Below are positions 54,205 to 63,934 of a stretch of DNA of 64,000 bases, piece after piece. Both the position numbers and the translations under genes were made by a program. Position 1 is the stretch's first letter. Each line of letters opens with the position of its first letter. The stretch comes from Paracoccus lichenicola (lineage in GTDB: Bacteria; Pseudomonadota; Alphaproteobacteria; Rhodobacterales; Rhodobacteraceae): NCBI RefSeq assembly GCF_009708075.1, contig NZ_WMBT01000001.1:602032-666031 (forward strand), read 5' to 3'. Under the pieces are notes generated by a model. It saw only the letters and a program-made list of their open reading frames with translations. It had not been told where the DNA came from and ran no database searches.

Positions 54205-54228
54205 CTTTCCGTGGCGATCCTTGCGGGA

Positions 54229-54414
54229 TTACGCCTTTTCCTCGATGATCGTCACCAGATGCGGGATCTTGGCGACCATGCCGCGGATCGAGGGGGTATC
54301 CTCCAACTCGCGGGTGCGGTTCATCTTGTTCAGGCCCAGGCCTTTCAGCGTTTCGCGCTGGATGGCGGGGCGGCGGATCGGGCTGCCGATCTGCTTGACG
54401 ACGATGGTTGCCAT
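54229..54414 (-). CDS. rpmD: 50S ribosomal protein L30
   Basis: 61 residues, [29 protein letters not shown], the short bacterial form. It is followed by a terminator instead of the usual rplO, which lies 1.7 kb further on. Confidence 0.97.
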   Translation of the reverse strand: MATIVVKQIGSPIRRPAIQRETLKGLGLNKMNRTRELEDTPSIRGMVAKIPHLVTIIEEKA

Positions 54415-54426
54415 GCGCCTGTCTCC

Positions 54427-54996
54427 TTACGCTTCGACCGGCTCGGCAGCCGGCTTGTTGTCCTGCGGCAGGATGTCGGCCACCTTCTTGCCGCGACGCT
54501 GCGCGACAGACCGGGGGCTGGCTTCCTTCTTCAGGCCGTCCAGCGTCGCGCGGATCATGTTGTAGGGGTTCTGCGACCCCTGCGACTTCGCAACAACGTC
54601 CTGAACGCCCAGCATCTCGAACACGGCGCGCATCGGACCGCCGGCGATGATGCCGGTGCCCGGAACGGCGGTGCGCATGATCACCTTGCCCGCGCCATGA
54701 CGGCCTTCGATGTCATGGTGCAGGGTGCGGCCGTCGCGCAGCGGCACGCGGACCAGCGAACGCTTGGCCTGCTCGGTCGCCTTGCGGATCGCCTCGGGCA
54801 CTTCTTTCGCCTTGCCCTTGCCAAAGCCGACACGGCCGCGCTGATCGCCCACGACGACCAGGGCTGCAAAGCCGAAGCGCTTGCCACCCTTGACGGTTTT
54901 CGACACGCGGTTGATCGCGACAAGGCGATCCTGGAATTCCGGGTTTTCCTCGCGTTCTTCGCGGCGGCCGCCCCGGCGGTTATCACGTTCTGCCAT
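54427..54996 (-). CDS. rpsE: 30S ribosomal protein S5
   Basis: 189 residues. The basic N-terminus [19 protein letters not shown] is followed by the double-stranded-RNA-binding-like domain ([27 protein letters not shown]) and [19 protein letters not shown]. It acts in decoding accuracy. ATG 54996 is the standard start; upstream in-frame codons are intergenic. Confidence 0.97.
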   Translation of the reverse strand: MAERDNRRGGRREEREENPEFQDRLVAINRVSKTVKGGKRFGFAALVVVGDQRGRVGFGKGKAKEVPEAIRKATEQAKRSLVRVPLRDGRTLHHDIEGRHGAGKVIMRTAVPGTGIIAGGPMRAVFEMLGVQDVVAKSQGSQNPYNMIRATLDGLKKEASPRSVAQRRGKKVADILPQDNKPAAEPVEA

Positions 54997-55108
54997 ATGG
55001 CATTCCTTTTCAGGTGGCGCGGCGAGCGCGCCGGTTTGGTTCAATCCAGGTGGGCGCCCCGAAGGACGCCCCCGGATCATCGGGGTGGCGTTGCCGCCAC
55101 CCGCAGGA

Positions 55109-55468
55109 TCAGAACTTCAGGCCACCTTCGCGGGCGGCGTCGGCCAGGGCCTTCACCTTGCCGTGGAAGATGAAGCCGCCGCGGTCGAAGACGACTTCCT
55201 CGACGCCCGCGGCCTTCGCGCGCTCGGCGATGGCCGCGCCGATCTTGGCGGCAGCCTCGACGTTGTTCTTGCCCACCAGGCCGAAGTCCTTCTCCAGCGT
55301 GCTGGCCGAGGCCAGGGTCACGCCGTTCAGGTCGTCGATGACCTGAACCGAGATGTTCTTCGACGAGCGGTGGACCGACAGGCGCGGACGGCCGTTCGAC
55401 ATCGCCCGCAGTTTGTTCCGAACGCGCAGGCGGCGCTTCTGGAACAGCTCTTGCTTTTTCAGTGCCAT
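55109..55468 (-). CDS. rplR: 50S ribosomal protein L18
   Basis: 119 residues, ending [22 protein letters not shown], the family's conserved C-terminus that contacts 5S rRNA. It is placed between rplF and rpsE as usual. Confidence 0.97.
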   Translation of the reverse strand: MALKKQELFQKRRLRVRNKLRAMSNGRPRLSVHRSSKNISVQVIDDLNGVTLASASTLEKDFGLVGKNNVEAAAKIGAAIAERAKAAGVEEVVFDRGGFIFHGKVKALADAAREGGLKF

Positions 55469-55480
55469 TTCATGCGCCCC

Positions 55481-56014
55481 TTACTTCTTCTTGCCTTCCT
55501 TGCGGAAGACGAACTCGCCCTTGTAGCGGATGCCCTTGCCCTTGTACGGCTCGGGCTTGCGCCACTCGCGGATGTTCGCGGCCACCTGACCAACAAGCTG
55601 CTGGTCGATGCCTTCCACAACGATTTCGGTCTGCTTCGGCGCCGTGATCGTCACGCCCTCGGGCGTCTCGAAGTTCACGTCGTGCGAATAGCCCAGAGCC
55701 AGCTTCAGGGTCTTGCCCTGCATCGTGGCGCGGTAGCCCACGCCCTGGATTTCCAGCTCTTTCTTGAAGCCCTGCGACACGCCGACCGTCAGGTTTTCCA
55801 CCATCGAGCGGGTCATGCCCCATTGCTGGCGCGCACGCTTGGAGGTGCCGCGCGGCTTGACCGCGACGGCGCCTTCGTCCAGCACCAGGTCCACATCATC
55901 GGTCGCCGTGAAGCTGCGGGTGCCTTTCGGACCCTTCACTTCGATGGTCTGACCCTTGATCTCGGCCGTCACGCCCTGGGGCAGAGCGACCGGCTTTTTA
56001 CCAATCCGAGACAT
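55481..56014 (-). CDS. rplF: 50S ribosomal protein L6
   Basis: 177 residues, [15 protein letters not shown], with two L6 repeats and the C-terminal [24 protein letters not shown]. It lies near the factor-binding site. Confidence 0.98.
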   Translation of the reverse strand: MSRIGKKPVALPQGVTAEIKGQTIEVKGPKGTRSFTATDDVDLVLDEGAVAVKPRGTSKRARQQWGMTRSMVENLTVGVSQGFKKELEIQGVGYRATMQGKTLKLALGYSHDVNFETPEGVTITAPKQTEIVVEGIDQQLVGQVAANIREWRKPEPYKGKGIRYKGEFVFRKEGKKK

Positions 56015-56026
56015 CTGCTGCCCTCC

Positions 56027-56425
56027 TCAGAACACGGTGCAGAGGACTTCGCCGCCGACATTGGCATTGCGAGCCGCTGCATCCGACATGACGCCCTTGG
56101 GGGTCGAGACGATGGACACGCCCAAACCCTGACGGACCTGCGGGATTTCCTTGGCGCCGGCGTAAACGCGGCGGCCAGGCTTCGACACACGCGACAGTTC
56201 CCGGATGACCGGGGTGCCGTCGTGGTATTTCAGACCGATCTCCAGCTCGGCATGGCCGGCCTCGGTGGTCACTTCGTCATAGCCGCGGATGTAACCTTCG
56301 GCTTTCAGCACGTCCAGAACCCAAGCGCGCAGCTTGGAGGCCGGGGTGCGCACGGTCGATTTGCCACGCATCTGCGCATTGCGGATGCGGGTCAGCATAT
56401 CGCCGAGAGGATCGTTCATCGACAT
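56027..56425 (-). CDS. rpsH: 30S ribosomal protein S8
   Basis: 132 residues, [16 protein letters not shown], ending [29 protein letters not shown] 56425 or 56419 could start. S8 binds the central domain of 16S rRNA and, in E. coli, represses the spc operon. Confidence 0.97.
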   Translation of the reverse strand: MSMNDPLGDMLTRIRNAQMRGKSTVRTPASKLRAWVLDVLKAEGYIRGYDEVTTEAGHAELEIGLKYHDGTPVIRELSRVSKPGRRVYAGAKEIPQVRQGLGVSIVSTPKGVMSDAAARNANVGGEVLCTVF

Positions 56426-56434
56426 GGTGCCCCC

Positions 56435-56740
56435 TTACCAGCTGGACTTGACGAGACCGGGGATCTGACCTTGCGAGCCCAGCTCGCGCAGCATGATCCG
56501 CGACAGTTTCAACTTGCGGTAATACGCGTGCGGACGGCCGGTGAGCTGGCACCGGTTGTGCAGACGCGTTTCCGACGAATTGCGCGGCAGTTCGGCCAGC
56601 TTGAGGCTTGCCTTGAACCGGTCTTCCATCGGACGGGACTGGTCGTTGATCACCTCTTTCAGGGAGGCGCGCTTGGCGGCGAACTTCGCGACCAGCTGCT
56701 GGCGCTTCTTCTCGCGCTCGACCATGGATTTCTTTGCCAT
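56435..56740 (-). CDS. rpsN: 30S ribosomal protein S14, zinc-free form
   Basis: 101 residues, [40 protein letters not shown] lacks the CxxC zinc pairs of the short form, so this is the long zinc-independent type usual in proteobacteria. Confidence 0.97.
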   Translation of the reverse strand: MAKKSMVEREKKRQQLVAKFAAKRASLKEVINDQSRPMEDRFKASLKLAELPRNSSETRLHNRCQLTGRPHAYYRKLKLSRIMLRELGSQGQIPGLVKSSW

Positions 56741-56757
56741 ATCTCTTACCTCCGCGA

Positions 56758-57318
56758 TCAGCTGTTGAAGGGCATGTTGAAATGCTTCAACAGCGCTTTC
56801 GCTTCGGCGTCGGTCGGCGCCGTGGTGCAGATGATGATGTCCATCCCCAGAACTTCGTCGACCTTGTCGAAGTTGATTTCCGGGAACACGATGTGCTCCT
56901 TGAGGCCCATGGCATAGTTGCCGCGGCCGTCGAACGAGGTGCCCTTCACGCCGCGGAAGTCGCGGACGCGCGGCAGGGCCACGTTGATCAGGCGGTCCAG
57001 GAATTCGTACATCCGGTCGCCGCGCAGCGTGACCTTGGCGCCCAGGGGCATTTCCTCGCGGACACGGAAGCCCGCGATCGAGGTCTTGGCCTTGGTGATC
57101 ACGGCCTTCTGTCCGGCGATCAGCGACAGTTCCTCGGCGCCCTGCTTGACCTTCTTGGTATCCTTGACGGCCTCGCCGATGCCCATGTTCAGGACGATCT
57201 TGTCCAGGCGCGGGATCTGCATGTCGTTCTTGTAGCCGAATTCCTCCTTCATCGCGGCACGGATCGTTTCGCGATAAACGGCCTTGAGGCGCGGCGTGTA
57301 CTTGGTTGCGTCCAGCAT
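56758..57318 (-). CDS. rplE: 50S ribosomal protein L5
   Basis: 186 residues, with [20 protein letters not shown] ([19 protein letters not shown]) and the end [20 protein letters not shown]. It binds 5S rRNA and contacts the P-site tRNA. It overlaps rplX by 1 bp. Confidence 0.98.
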   Translation of the reverse strand: MLDATKYTPRLKAVYRETIRAAMKEEFGYKNDMQIPRLDKIVLNMGIGEAVKDTKKVKQGAEELSLIAGQKAVITKAKTSIAGFRVREEMPLGAKVTLRGDRMYEFLDRLINVALPRVRDFRGVKGTSFDGRGNYAMGLKEHIVFPEINFDKVDEVLGMDIIICTTAPTDAEAKALLKHFNMPFNS

Positions 57319-57623
57319 CAGATCACGTCTCCCGTGGTCTTGGCGAAACGGACCTTCTGGTCGCCTTCCATGCGGAAACCGACGCGGGTCGCCTTGCCGT
57401 TCTTGTCCAGCAGCGCCAGGTTCGACAGGTCGATCGGCACCGCTTTCGGAATGCGACCGCCTTGGGTGGTCTGGGTCTGGCGCTGGTGACGGATCGCGAT
57501 GTTGATGCCGTCAACGACCGCCTTGTTGTCCTTGGGCATGACGGCGGTGATTTCGCCCTGCTTGCCCTTGTCCTTGCCGGCCAGCACGATGACCTTGTCG
57601 CCCTTTTTCAGCTTGGCAGCCAT
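57318..57623 (-). CDS. rplX: 50S ribosomal protein L24
   Basis: 101 residues, [22 protein letters not shown], the KOW motif. It initiates 50S assembly. ATG 57623 overlaps the rplN stop by 1 bp. Confidence 0.97.
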   Translation of the reverse strand: MAAKLKKGDKVIVLAGKDKGKQGEITAVMPKDNKAVVDGINIAIRHQRQTQTTQGGRIPKAVPIDLSNLALLDKNGKATRVGFRMEGDQKVRFAKTTGDVI

Positions 57624-57991
57624 CACAGCACCTCCGGCGCAAGCGAGATGATCTTCATGAAGTTCTTCGCGCGCAATTCGCGAACGACCGGCCCGAAGAT
57701 GCGGGTGCCGACCGGCTCGCCCTGGTTGTTCAGGATGACGGCGGCGTTGCGGTCGAAGCGGATCGAGGTTCCGTCCTCGCGCTTCACTTCCTTGGCGGTC
57801 CGAACGACAACGGCCTTGCGGACATCGCCCTTCTTGACCCGGCCCCGCGGAATGGCTTCCTTGACGGACACGACGATGATGTCGCCCACCGACGCATAGC
57901 GACGGTGCGAACCACCCAGGACCTTGATGCACTGAACCCGGCGAGCGCCGGAGTTGTCAGCGACATCCAGATTGGTCTGCATCTGGATCAT
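57623..57991 (-). CDS. rplN: 50S ribosomal protein L14
   Basis: 122 residues, [20 protein letters not shown], ending [18 protein letters not shown]. It has the exact family length. It lies at the subunit interface. Confidence 0.98.
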   Translation of the reverse strand: MIQMQTNLDVADNSGARRVQCIKVLGGSHRRYASVGDIIVVSVKEAIPRGRVKKGDVRKAVVVRTAKEVKREDGTSIRFDRNAAVILNNQGEPVGTRIFGPVVRELRAKNFMKIISLAPEVL

Positions 57992-58067
57992 TTGGTTTCT
58001 CCCGACCTTTGGGGACCGGCTGATCCGGCCCCAGGGTTTCGATCATTTCTGATCTGTGATGATGGAC

Positions 58068-58313
58068 TTACGCGGAAACCGCTTCGTCCGTCAGGACAGT
58101 CCAGCGTTTCGTCTTCGAGATCGGCGCGCATTCGATGATGCGCACGGTGTCGCCGATCTTGAACTGGTTCAGGGCGTCATGCGCCCGGTATTTCTTGGAC
58201 GAACGGACGGTCTTGTGCAGCAGCGGGTGCTTGAAGCGGCGCTCGACCAGAACGGTGATGGTTTGTTCGTTCTTGTCGCTGGTGACACGGCCTTGCAGGA
58301 TGCGTTTGGGCAT
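58068..58313 (-). CDS. rpsQ: 30S ribosomal protein S17
   Basis: 81 residues, [19 protein letters not shown], with the OB-fold core [18 protein letters not shown]. It binds 16S rRNA early. ATG 58313 is used because the conserved start follows. Confidence 0.97.
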   Translation of the reverse strand: MPKRILQGRVTSDKNEQTITVLVERRFKHPLLHKTVRSSKKYRAHDALNQFKIGDTVRIIECAPISKTKRWTVLTDEAVSA

Positions 58314-58324
58314 GAAACCGCTCC

Positions 58325-58531
58325 TCAGTTCGCTGCGGCGGCTGCGGCCGCCTTCTGGTTCAGGATGGTCTTCACACGCGCCACGTCGCGGCGCACGGCG
58401 CGCATCCGGGCGGTGCCTTCCAACTGGCCGGTGGCCTGCTGGAAGCGGAGGTTGAAGGCCTCCTTCTTCAGCGCGATCAGCTGGTCCTTCAGCTGATCGG
58501 GCGTCTTGTCTTTCAGTTCCTGCGCTTTCAT
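58325..58531 (-). CDS. rpmC: 50S ribosomal protein L29
   Basis: 68 residues, [17 protein letters not shown] with [28 protein letters not shown], ending in a poly-Ala stretch. It sits at the tunnel exit where SRP and trigger factor dock. It is the first gene after a 197-bp break from rplP. Confidence 0.97.
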   Translation of the reverse strand: MKAQELKDKTPDQLKDQLIALKKEAFNLRFQQATGQLEGTARMRAVRRDVARVKTILNQKAAAAAAAN

Positions 58532-58662
58532 GGCGCTTTCCTTTCAACATCACCGGAGAGCCCCTGCACGCAGGGCCACCCTGATTCCCGGTGGAGTTTC
58601 ATGATGAAGGCCTGCCCATACAGGCAACGACCCCTTCGTGCAACCCTTTTCCCGCGGGGAAA

Positions 58663-58692
58663 AGGAAAACCCCGCCAGTCACCCGGCGGGGT
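58663..58692 (-). terminator. Terminator between rplP and rpmC
   Basis: On the minus strand a perfect 8-bp stem, ACCCCGCC/GGCGGGGT, with loop GGGTGACT, is followed by TTTCCTTTTCC. A second near-palindrome CCTTTTCCC/GGGAAAAGG follows at 58645-58665. Confidence 0.7.
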
Positions 58693-58700
58693 CCTGTTCC

Positions 58701-58725
58701 GTAGGGTGCGTGCCTGCACGCACCG
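58701..58725. repeat. REP-like palindromic repeat, single unit (rplP-rpmC gap)
   Basis: GTAGGGTGCGTG-CCTG-CACGCACCG, matching the second unit of the repeats at 47755-47813 and 63860-63920. Confidence 0.7.
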
Positions 58726-58728
58726 CCC

Positions 58729-59142
58729 TTACCAGTCTTCGCGCGCCACGATGCGGGTCAGGACCGGCAGCTTGTTGGCGCCAAGGCGCAGGGCTTCGCG
58801 CGCGATCTCGTCGGACACGCCGTCGATCTCGAACATGATCCGGCCCGGGTGGACGCGGGCGGCCCAGAAATCGACCGAACCCTTGCCTTTACCCATGCGC
58901 ACTTCGGTCGGCTTCGAGGAAACCGGCACGTCCGGGAAAATCCGGATCCAGACCCGGCCCTGACGCTTCATGTGGCGGGTGATCGCGCGGCGGGCCGCTT
59001 CGATCTGGCGGGCGGTCACGCGCTCCGGCTCGGTGGCCTTCAGCGCGAAGGATCCGAAGTTCAGGGCGAAACCGCCCTTGGCCTCGCCGTGGATCCGGCC
59101 CTTGTGCTGTTTGCGGAACTTGGTCCGTTTCGGTTGCAGCAT
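58729..59142 (-). CDS. rplP: 50S ribosomal protein L16
   Basis: 137 residues, [19 protein letters not shown], with [26 protein letters not shown]. It helps place the A-site tRNA. Confidence 0.98.
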   Translation of the reverse strand: MLQPKRTKFRKQHKGRIHGEAKGGFALNFGSFALKATEPERVTARQIEAARRAITRHMKRQGRVWIRIFPDVPVSSKPTEVRMGKGKGSVDFWAARVHPGRIMFEIDGVSDEIAREALRLGANKLPVLTRIVAREDW

Positions 59143-59153
59143 CTTATCGCTCC

Positions 59154-59870
59154 TTAACGCGCGTCGCGGTCACGGCGCGGACCACGCGGAGCCGGACCTT
59201 CCTGAGCCTCGGCGGCCTTGCGGTCGCGGGCCTGGGGGTCATGCTCCATGATCTCGCCTTTGAAGATCCAGGTCTTCACCCCGATGATCCCGTAAGGGGT
59301 CGTGGCTTCGGCCAGCGCATAGTCGATGTCGGCGCGCAGGGTGTGCAGGGGCACGCGACCTTCGCGATACCATTCGGTCCGCGCGATCTCGGCGCCGCCA
59401 AGGCGGCCCGACACGTTCACGCGGATGCCCAGGGCGCCCATGCGCATCGCGTTCTGCACCGCGCGCTTCATGGCGCGGCGGAACGAGACCCGGCGCTCCA
59501 GCTGCTGGGCGATCGACTCGGCCACCAGGGCCGCATCGACTTCCGGCTTGCGGACCTCGACGATGTTCAGGTGAACTTCCGACTTGGTCAGGTTCGCCAG
59601 CTTGTTGCGCAGCACCTCGATGTCGGCGCCCTTCTTGCCGATGATCACACCCGGACGCGCGGCATGGATCGTCACGCGGCACTTCTTGTGCGGACGCTCG
59701 ATGATGACGCGGCTGATGCCGGCCTGCTTGGCTTCCGTCTTGATGAAGTCCCGGATCTTCAGGTCTTCAAGCAGCAGATTGCCATAGTCCCTGTCGTCGG
59801 CATACCAGCGGCTGTCCCAGGTGCGGTTGACCTGCAGGCGCATACCGATCGGATTGACCTTCTGACCCAT
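59154..59870 (-). CDS. rpsC: 30S ribosomal protein S3
   Basis: 238 residues, [18 protein letters not shown], with the KH domain ([18 protein letters not shown]) and a basic C-terminal tail ([11 protein letters not shown]). It is part of the mRNA entry gate and helicase. The start overlaps rplV by 1 bp. Confidence 0.98.
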   Translation of the reverse strand: MGQKVNPIGMRLQVNRTWDSRWYADDRDYGNLLLEDLKIRDFIKTEAKQAGISRVIIERPHKKCRVTIHAARPGVIIGKKGADIEVLRNKLANLTKSEVHLNIVEVRKPEVDAALVAESIAQQLERRVSFRRAMKRAVQNAMRMGALGIRVNVSGRLGGAEIARTEWYREGRVPLHTLRADIDYALAEATTPYGIIGVKTWIFKGEIMEHDPQARDRKAAEAQEGPAPRGPRRDRDAR

Positions 59871-60250
59871 TACGCTTGCTCCTCGACTTGGCGCACCTTG
59901 ATGGTGATTTCCGAAAACGGCTTCATGATCTTGCCATACCGGCCACGCGCCCGCGGACGGCCGCGCTTCATCACCAGGTTCTTGCCGACCCAGGCTTCGG
60001 CGACAACCAGGTTGTCCACGTCCAGCCCATGATTGTTCTCGGCGTTCGCGATCGCCGATTGCAGGCACTTCTTCACGTCGCCCGCGATCCGCTTGTGCGA
60101 GAAGGTCAGGTCGGCCAGGGCCTTGTCCACCTTCTTGCCGCGGATCAGTTGTGCGACCAGGTTCAGCTTCTGCGGCGAGGTGCGAAGCATCTTGGTCTTG
60201 GCGAACGCCTCGTTCTCCGCCACGCGGCGCGGATTGTTTTCCTTACCCAT
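59870..60250 (-). CDS. rplV: 50S ribosomal protein L22
   Basis: 126 residues, with [21 protein letters not shown] and the extended hairpin [15 protein letters not shown] that lines the exit tunnel, where macrolide-affecting changes occur. Confidence 0.97.
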   Translation of the reverse strand: MGKENNPRRVAENEAFAKTKMLRTSPQKLNLVAQLIRGKKVDKALADLTFSHKRIAGDVKKCLQSAIANAENNHGLDVDNLVVAEAWVGKNLVMKRGRPRARGRYGKIMKPFSEITIKVRQVEEQA

Positions 60251-60255
60251 GACGA

Positions 60256-60534
60256 TTACTTCCTCTTGGCTTTCTTGTCCGCCGCGTGGCCGTAATAGGT
60301 CCGCGTGGGCGAATATTCACCGAATTTCTGGCCGATCATCTCCTCGGTCACGGCAACGGGGATGTGCTTCTGCCCGTTGTAGACGCCGAAGGTCAGGCCG
60401 ACGAATTGCGGCAGGATGGTCGAGCGACGCGACCAGATCTTGATGACATCGGATTTCCCCGAGTCGCGGGCCTTTTCCGCTTTCTTGAGCACATAGGCGT
60501 CAACAAAGGGACCCTTCCAGATAGAACGTGCCAT
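60256..60534 (-). CDS. rpsS: 30S ribosomal protein S19
   Basis: 92 residues, [20 protein letters not shown], ending [16 protein letters not shown]. It lies in the head of the 30S subunit beside S13. Confidence 0.98.
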   Translation of the reverse strand: MARSIWKGPFVDAYVLKKAEKARDSGKSDVIKIWSRRSTILPQFVGLTFGVYNGQKHIPVAVTEEMIGQKFGEYSPTRTYYGHAADKKAKRK

Positions 60535-60537
60535 GGA

Positions 60538-61377
60538 TCAGCGGCCCTTCTTCTTCGCGTGACGCGAACGCAAGATGTACTTGTCGGTCGCCTTGTTCGA
60601 GCGGGTCTTCTTGCCCTTGGTGTCCTTGCCCCAAGGCGTGACCGGCGTGCGGCCACCCGAAGTCCGGCCCTCGCCACCACCATGCGGGTGGTCGATCGGG
60701 TTCATCGCGACGCCGCGAACGCTGGGACGGATGCCCTTGTGGCGGTTGCGGCCGGCCTTGCCCAGGTTCTGGTTCGAGTGGTCGGCATTCGACACGGCGC
60801 CGATGGTCGCCATGCATTCCTGGCGGACCAGGCGCAGCTCGCCCGAGGACAGGCGGATTTGGGCGTACCCGCCGTCGCGGCCCACGAACTGGGCATAGGT
60901 GCCCGCCGAACGCGCGATCTGGCCGCCCTTGCCGGGCTTCAGCTCGACGTTGTGGACGATGGTGCCGATGGGCATCCCGCTGAAGGGCATGGCGTTGCCC
61001 GGCTTCACGTCGACCTTGGCGCCGGCGATGACCTTGTCGCCCACGGCCAGGCGCTGCGGCGCGAGGATATAGGCGCGCTCGCCGTCCTCATAGGCGACCA
61101 GCGCGATGAACGCGGTGCGGTTGGGATCGTATTCGATCCGCTCGACCGTGGCGGCCATGTCGAACTTGGTGCGCTTGAAATCGACGATGCGATACAGGCG
61201 CTTTGCCCCGCCGCCCTTGCGGCGCATGGTGATCCGTCCGGTGTTGTTCCGACCGCCGTTCTTGGTCAGGCCTTCCGTGAGGGCCTTGACCGGGCGACCT
61301 TTCCAAAGCTCCGAACGGTCGATCAGAACCAGCCCGCGCTGGCCAGGCGTCGTCGGTTTATACGACTTCAATGCCAT
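60538..61377 (-). CDS. rplB: 50S ribosomal protein L2
   Basis: 279 residues, [20 protein letters not shown], with the conserved [22 protein letters not shown] near the peptidyl-transferase centre. It is 3 bp from rpsS and 94 bp from rplW; the latter gap shows nothing notable. Confidence 0.98.
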   Translation of the reverse strand: MALKSYKPTTPGQRGLVLIDRSELWKGRPVKALTEGLTKNGGRNNTGRITMRRKGGGAKRLYRIVDFKRTKFDMAATVERIEYDPNRTAFIALVAYEDGERAYILAPQRLAVGDKVIAGAKVDVKPGNAMPFSGMPIGTIVHNVELKPGKGGQIARSAGTYAQFVGRDGGYAQIRLSSGELRLVRQECMATIGAVSNADHSNQNLGKAGRNRHKGIRPSVRGVAMNPIDHPHGGGEGRTSGGRTPVTPWGKDTKGKKTRSNKATDKYILRSRHAKKKGR

Positions 61378-61471
61378 CTTTCTGTCTTCCGTTGCTTTGG
61401 ACCAGGGTGGTCCGTTGTCTTCAAAAGATCAGCGGCCCCGGAAAACCGAGGCCGCGGATTCGCGCCTGCTA

Positions 61472-61768
61472 TCAGAGTCCTGTGGACACGTCGATAGTGT
61501 TGCCCTCTTCCAGGGTCACATAGGCCTTCTTCACGTCGCTGCGGCGGCCGAGGATGCCCCGGAACCGCTTCTGCTTGCCCTTGGTGATGGTGGTGTTGAC
61601 CGCCTTCACCTTGACGCCGAACAGGGCCTCGACCGCCTGCTTGATCTGCGGCTTGCTGGCGTCCTTGCTCACCTGGAAGACAACCCCGTTGTTTTCCGAG
61701 GTCATGGTGGCTTTTTCGGTGATGATCGGCTTGACGATCACGTCGTAATGTTCCACTTTCGCGCTCAT
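61472..61768 (-). CDS. rplW: 50S ribosomal protein L23
   Basis: 98 residues, [12 protein letters not shown] through [22 protein letters not shown]. It is the tunnel-exit docking site of trigger factor and SRP. It overlaps rplD by 4 bp. Confidence 0.97.
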   Translation of the reverse strand: MSAKVEHYDVIVKPIITEKATMTSENNGVVFQVSKDASKPQIKQAVEALFGVKVKAVNTTITKGKQKRFRGILGRRSDVKKAYVTLEEGNTIDVSTGL

Positions 61769-62385
61769 TTCAAACGAGCCTCCAGAGCTTCGACACCCGA
61801 GCGCGTGATCACCAGCGTGTCGCGCTTGAGGATGTCATACACGTTGGCGCCGATCGACGGCAGGATGTCCACGCCCTCGATGTTGCGGGCGGCGCGGGCG
61901 AAGCCTTCGTTGACCTCGGTCCCGTCGATCACCAGCACGCGCTTCCAGCCGTTTTCCTTGACGGCCTTGGCGACGGCGGCGGTCTTGGCGTCCGTCAGGT
62001 TCAGATCCTCGACGATCACCAGTTCACCGGCGGTTGCCTTGGCGGACAGGGCATGGCGCAGGCCCAGGGCGCGCACCTTCTTGGGCAGATCGAAGGCGTG
62101 CGAACGCGGGGTCGGCCCCTTGTAGGTGCCGCCGTGACGGAAGGTCGGCGCCTTGCGGGACCCGTGGCGCGCGCCGCCGGTGCCTTTCTGGCGATAGATC
62201 TTCTTCGTCGAATAGCTGACATCCGACTTGCCCAGCACCGAGTGGGTGCCCGCCTGCGCCTTGGCGCGCTGCCAGCGGACGACGCGCTGCAGGATGTCGC
62301 CGCGCGGCTCCAGCCCGAAGATCTCGTCGGCCAGCTCGATTTCACCGGCCTTGCCGGTGTCCAGCTTGATCACATCGAGTTTCAT
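61765..62385 (-). CDS. rplD: 50S ribosomal protein L4
   Basis: 206 residues, with the tunnel loop [21 protein letters not shown]. In E. coli L4 also represses the S10 operon through its leader, relevant to the hairpin seen ahead of rpsJ here. ATG 62385 overlaps the rplC stop (ATGA); the GTG just before it is not needed. Confidence 0.97.
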   Translation of the reverse strand: MKLDVIKLDTGKAGEIELADEIFGLEPRGDILQRVVRWQRAKAQAGTHSVLGKSDVSYSTKKIYRQKGTGGARHGSRKAPTFRHGGTYKGPTPRSHAFDLPKKVRALGLRHALSAKATAGELVIVEDLNLTDAKTAAVAKAVKENGWKRVLVIDGTEVNEGFARAARNIEGVDILPSIGANVYDILKRDTLVITRSGVEALEARLK

Positions 62386-63278
62386 CACTTGTCTCCTTCG
62401 GGCGCAGCAGCGTCGCCGTCGGCAGCCTTGTCGGCGTTCGGATCGACAGCGTCCTTGTCGGCAGCGATCGAAGCCTGAGCTTCGGCCAATGCGGCTTCCT
62501 CGGCAGCGGCGGCCTCGGCGGCAGCAGCCTCGCGGGCGGCTTCCTCGGCTGCGGCGGCTTCGGCGGCGGCGGCTTCGGCCAGGCGGCGGGCTTCGTCGGC
62601 GGCCGATTTCAGGGCGGCGGGATAGATCACGTTGTCAGGCGTCGCTTTCTTCACGGCGTCCTTGATCGTGACCCAGCCACCCTTGGACCCGGGAACCGAA
62701 CCCTTGACCATGATCAGGCCACGGTCGGCATCGGTGCGCACGACCTGCAGGTTCTGCGTGGTGACGCGGACGGCACCCAAGTGACCCGCCATCTTCTTGC
62801 CCTTGAACACCTTGCCGGGGTCCTGGCACTGGCCCGTGGACCCGTGCGAGCGGTGGCTGATCGACACGCCGTGCGAGGCGCGCAAGCCGCCGAAGTTGTG
62901 ACGCTTCATCGCGCCGGCAAAGCCCTTGCCGATCGAGGTGCCGGCGATGTCCACGAACTGACCCGCGAAATAGTGGTCAGCCGTGATTTCCTCGCCCACG
63001 TTGATCAGGTTCTGTTCGGCCACGCGGAATTCCGCGATCTTGCGCTTGGGCGCGACCGAGGCCTTGGCGAAGTGACCCCGCATCGCGGCGGTCGTGCGCT
63101 TGGCCTTGGCAACCCCGGCGCCCAGCTGGACGGCAGTATAGCCGTCGCGCGCGGCGGTGCGCTGATCGACAACCTGAAGGTTGTCCAGTTGCAGGACGGT
63201 CACCGGGACCTGACGGCCGTCTTCCAGGAACAGCCGGGTCATGCCCAGTTTCTTGGCGATAACACCAGTACGCAGCAT
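62385..63278 (-). CDS. rplC: 50S ribosomal protein L3 with long acidic tail
   Basis: 297 residues. The core (1-~220) has [15 protein letters not shown], the conserved [23 protein letters not shown], and [16 protein letters not shown]. The C-terminal ~75 residues are an Ala/Glu-rich, probably helical extension ([14 protein letters not shown]) ending in Asp-rich [19 protein letters not shown]. Standard L3 is ~210-240 residues, so this is long. ATG 63278 is chosen because GGAGG lies 5 bp ahead; another ATG is at 63281. Confidence 0.97.
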   Translation of the reverse strand: MLRTGVIAKKLGMTRLFLEDGRQVPVTVLQLDNLQVVDQRTAARDGYTAVQLGAGVAKAKRTTAAMRGHFAKASVAPKRKIAEFRVAEQNLINVGEEITADHYFAGQFVDIAGTSIGKGFAGAMKRHNFGGLRASHGVSISHRSHGSTGQCQDPGKVFKGKKMAGHLGAVRVTTQNLQVVRTDADRGLIMVKGSVPGSKGGWVTIKDAVKKATPDNVIYPAALKSAADEARRLAEAAAAEAAAAEEAAREAAAAEAAAAEEAALAEAQASIAADKDAVDPNADKAADGDAAAPEGDK

Positions 63279-63288
63279 CATCCCCTCC

Positions 63289-63597
63289 TTACACCTTGAT
63301 CTCGACATCCACGCCGGCGGCGAGGTCGAGCTTCATCAGGGCGTCAACGGTCTGCGGGGTCGGATCGACGATGTCCAGCAGGCGCTTGTGGGTGCGGATT
63401 TCCCACTGGTCGCGCGACTTCTTGTCGATGTGCGGGCCGCGCAGGACGGTGAATTTCTCGATCTTGTTCGGCAGCGGAATCGGGCCGCGAACGGTCGCGC
63501 CGGTGCGCTTGGCGGTGTTGACGATTTCCTGGGTGCTGGCTTCCAGCACGCGGTAATCGAACGCCTTCAGCCGGATGCGGATATTCTGACTTTGCAT
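63289..63597 (-). CDS. rpsJ: 30S ribosomal protein S10
   Basis: 102 residues, [23 protein letters not shown] 63597 has AGAGGG at 6 bp; the ATG two codons upstream touches that site directly. S10 also serves as NusE in antitermination. It is first gene of the S10 operon, after a leader with a terminator-like hairpin. Confidence 0.98.
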   Translation of the reverse strand: MQSQNIRIRLKAFDYRVLEASTQEIVNTAKRTGATVRGPIPLPNKIEKFTVLRGPHIDKKSRDQWEIRTHKRLLDIVDPTPQTVDALMKLDLAAGVDVEIKV

Positions 63598-63670
63598 GGT
63601 CATCCCTCTGGCGGGGAGTTCCAGTCGAGAGGCTGACAACGCACCACGCGGCGCCAGCATCGGACCGTAT

Positions 63671-63706
63671 AAAAAAATGCAGGCCGCCTTTGGATGGCGG
63701 CCATGC
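63671..63706 (-). terminator. Terminator-like hairpin in the rpsJ leader (attenuator candidate)
   Basis: On the minus strand a stem of GGCCGCC/GGCGGCC (lower part with GCA/TGC and a bulge) is followed by ATTTTTTTATA. It lies between the S10 promoter and the rpsJ start, 74 bp ahead of the ATG. Confidence 0.75.
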
Positions 63707-63754
63707 GCAAGGCAGGCGAATCTCGACACGCGGCGGATTCGACTGCGATGGGGG

Positions 63755-63784
63755 CGTATAGCGTTTTTCGGGGAAGAACGTCAA
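63755..63784 (-). promoter_or_regulatory. Promoter of the S10 operon
   Basis: Minus strand TTGACG (63784-63779), 18 bp, TATACG (63760-63755). It lies after the tuf terminator and before the leader hairpin. Confidence 0.75.
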
Positions 63785-63810
63785 GGCCGATCCTTCTTCT
63801 CCCTCCCCAC

Positions 63811-63842
63811 GAAAAAAGCCGCCCCCTTTTCGGGAGCGGCCC
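63811..63842 (-). terminator. Terminator of tuf
   Basis: On the minus strand GCCGCTCCC, loop GAAAA, GGGGGCGGC, then TTTTTT. It separates tuf from the S10 operon. Confidence 0.88.
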
Positions 63843-63859
63843 TTTGCCGTGCGTTGCAT

Positions 63860-63920
63860 GGTGCGTGCGAGCACGCACCCTACGGCGTCTCTGTAGGGTG
63901 CGTGTTCACACGCACCGCCA
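63860..63920. repeat. REP-like palindromic repeat, double unit (tuf-rpsJ gap)
   Basis: GGTGCGTGC-GA-GCACGCACC, CCTACGG, short spacer, TGTAGGGTGCGTG-TTCA-CACGCACCGCC. It is nearly identical to 47755-47813. Confidence 0.75.
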
Positions 63921-63934
63921 CCCCGCCCTGACCC

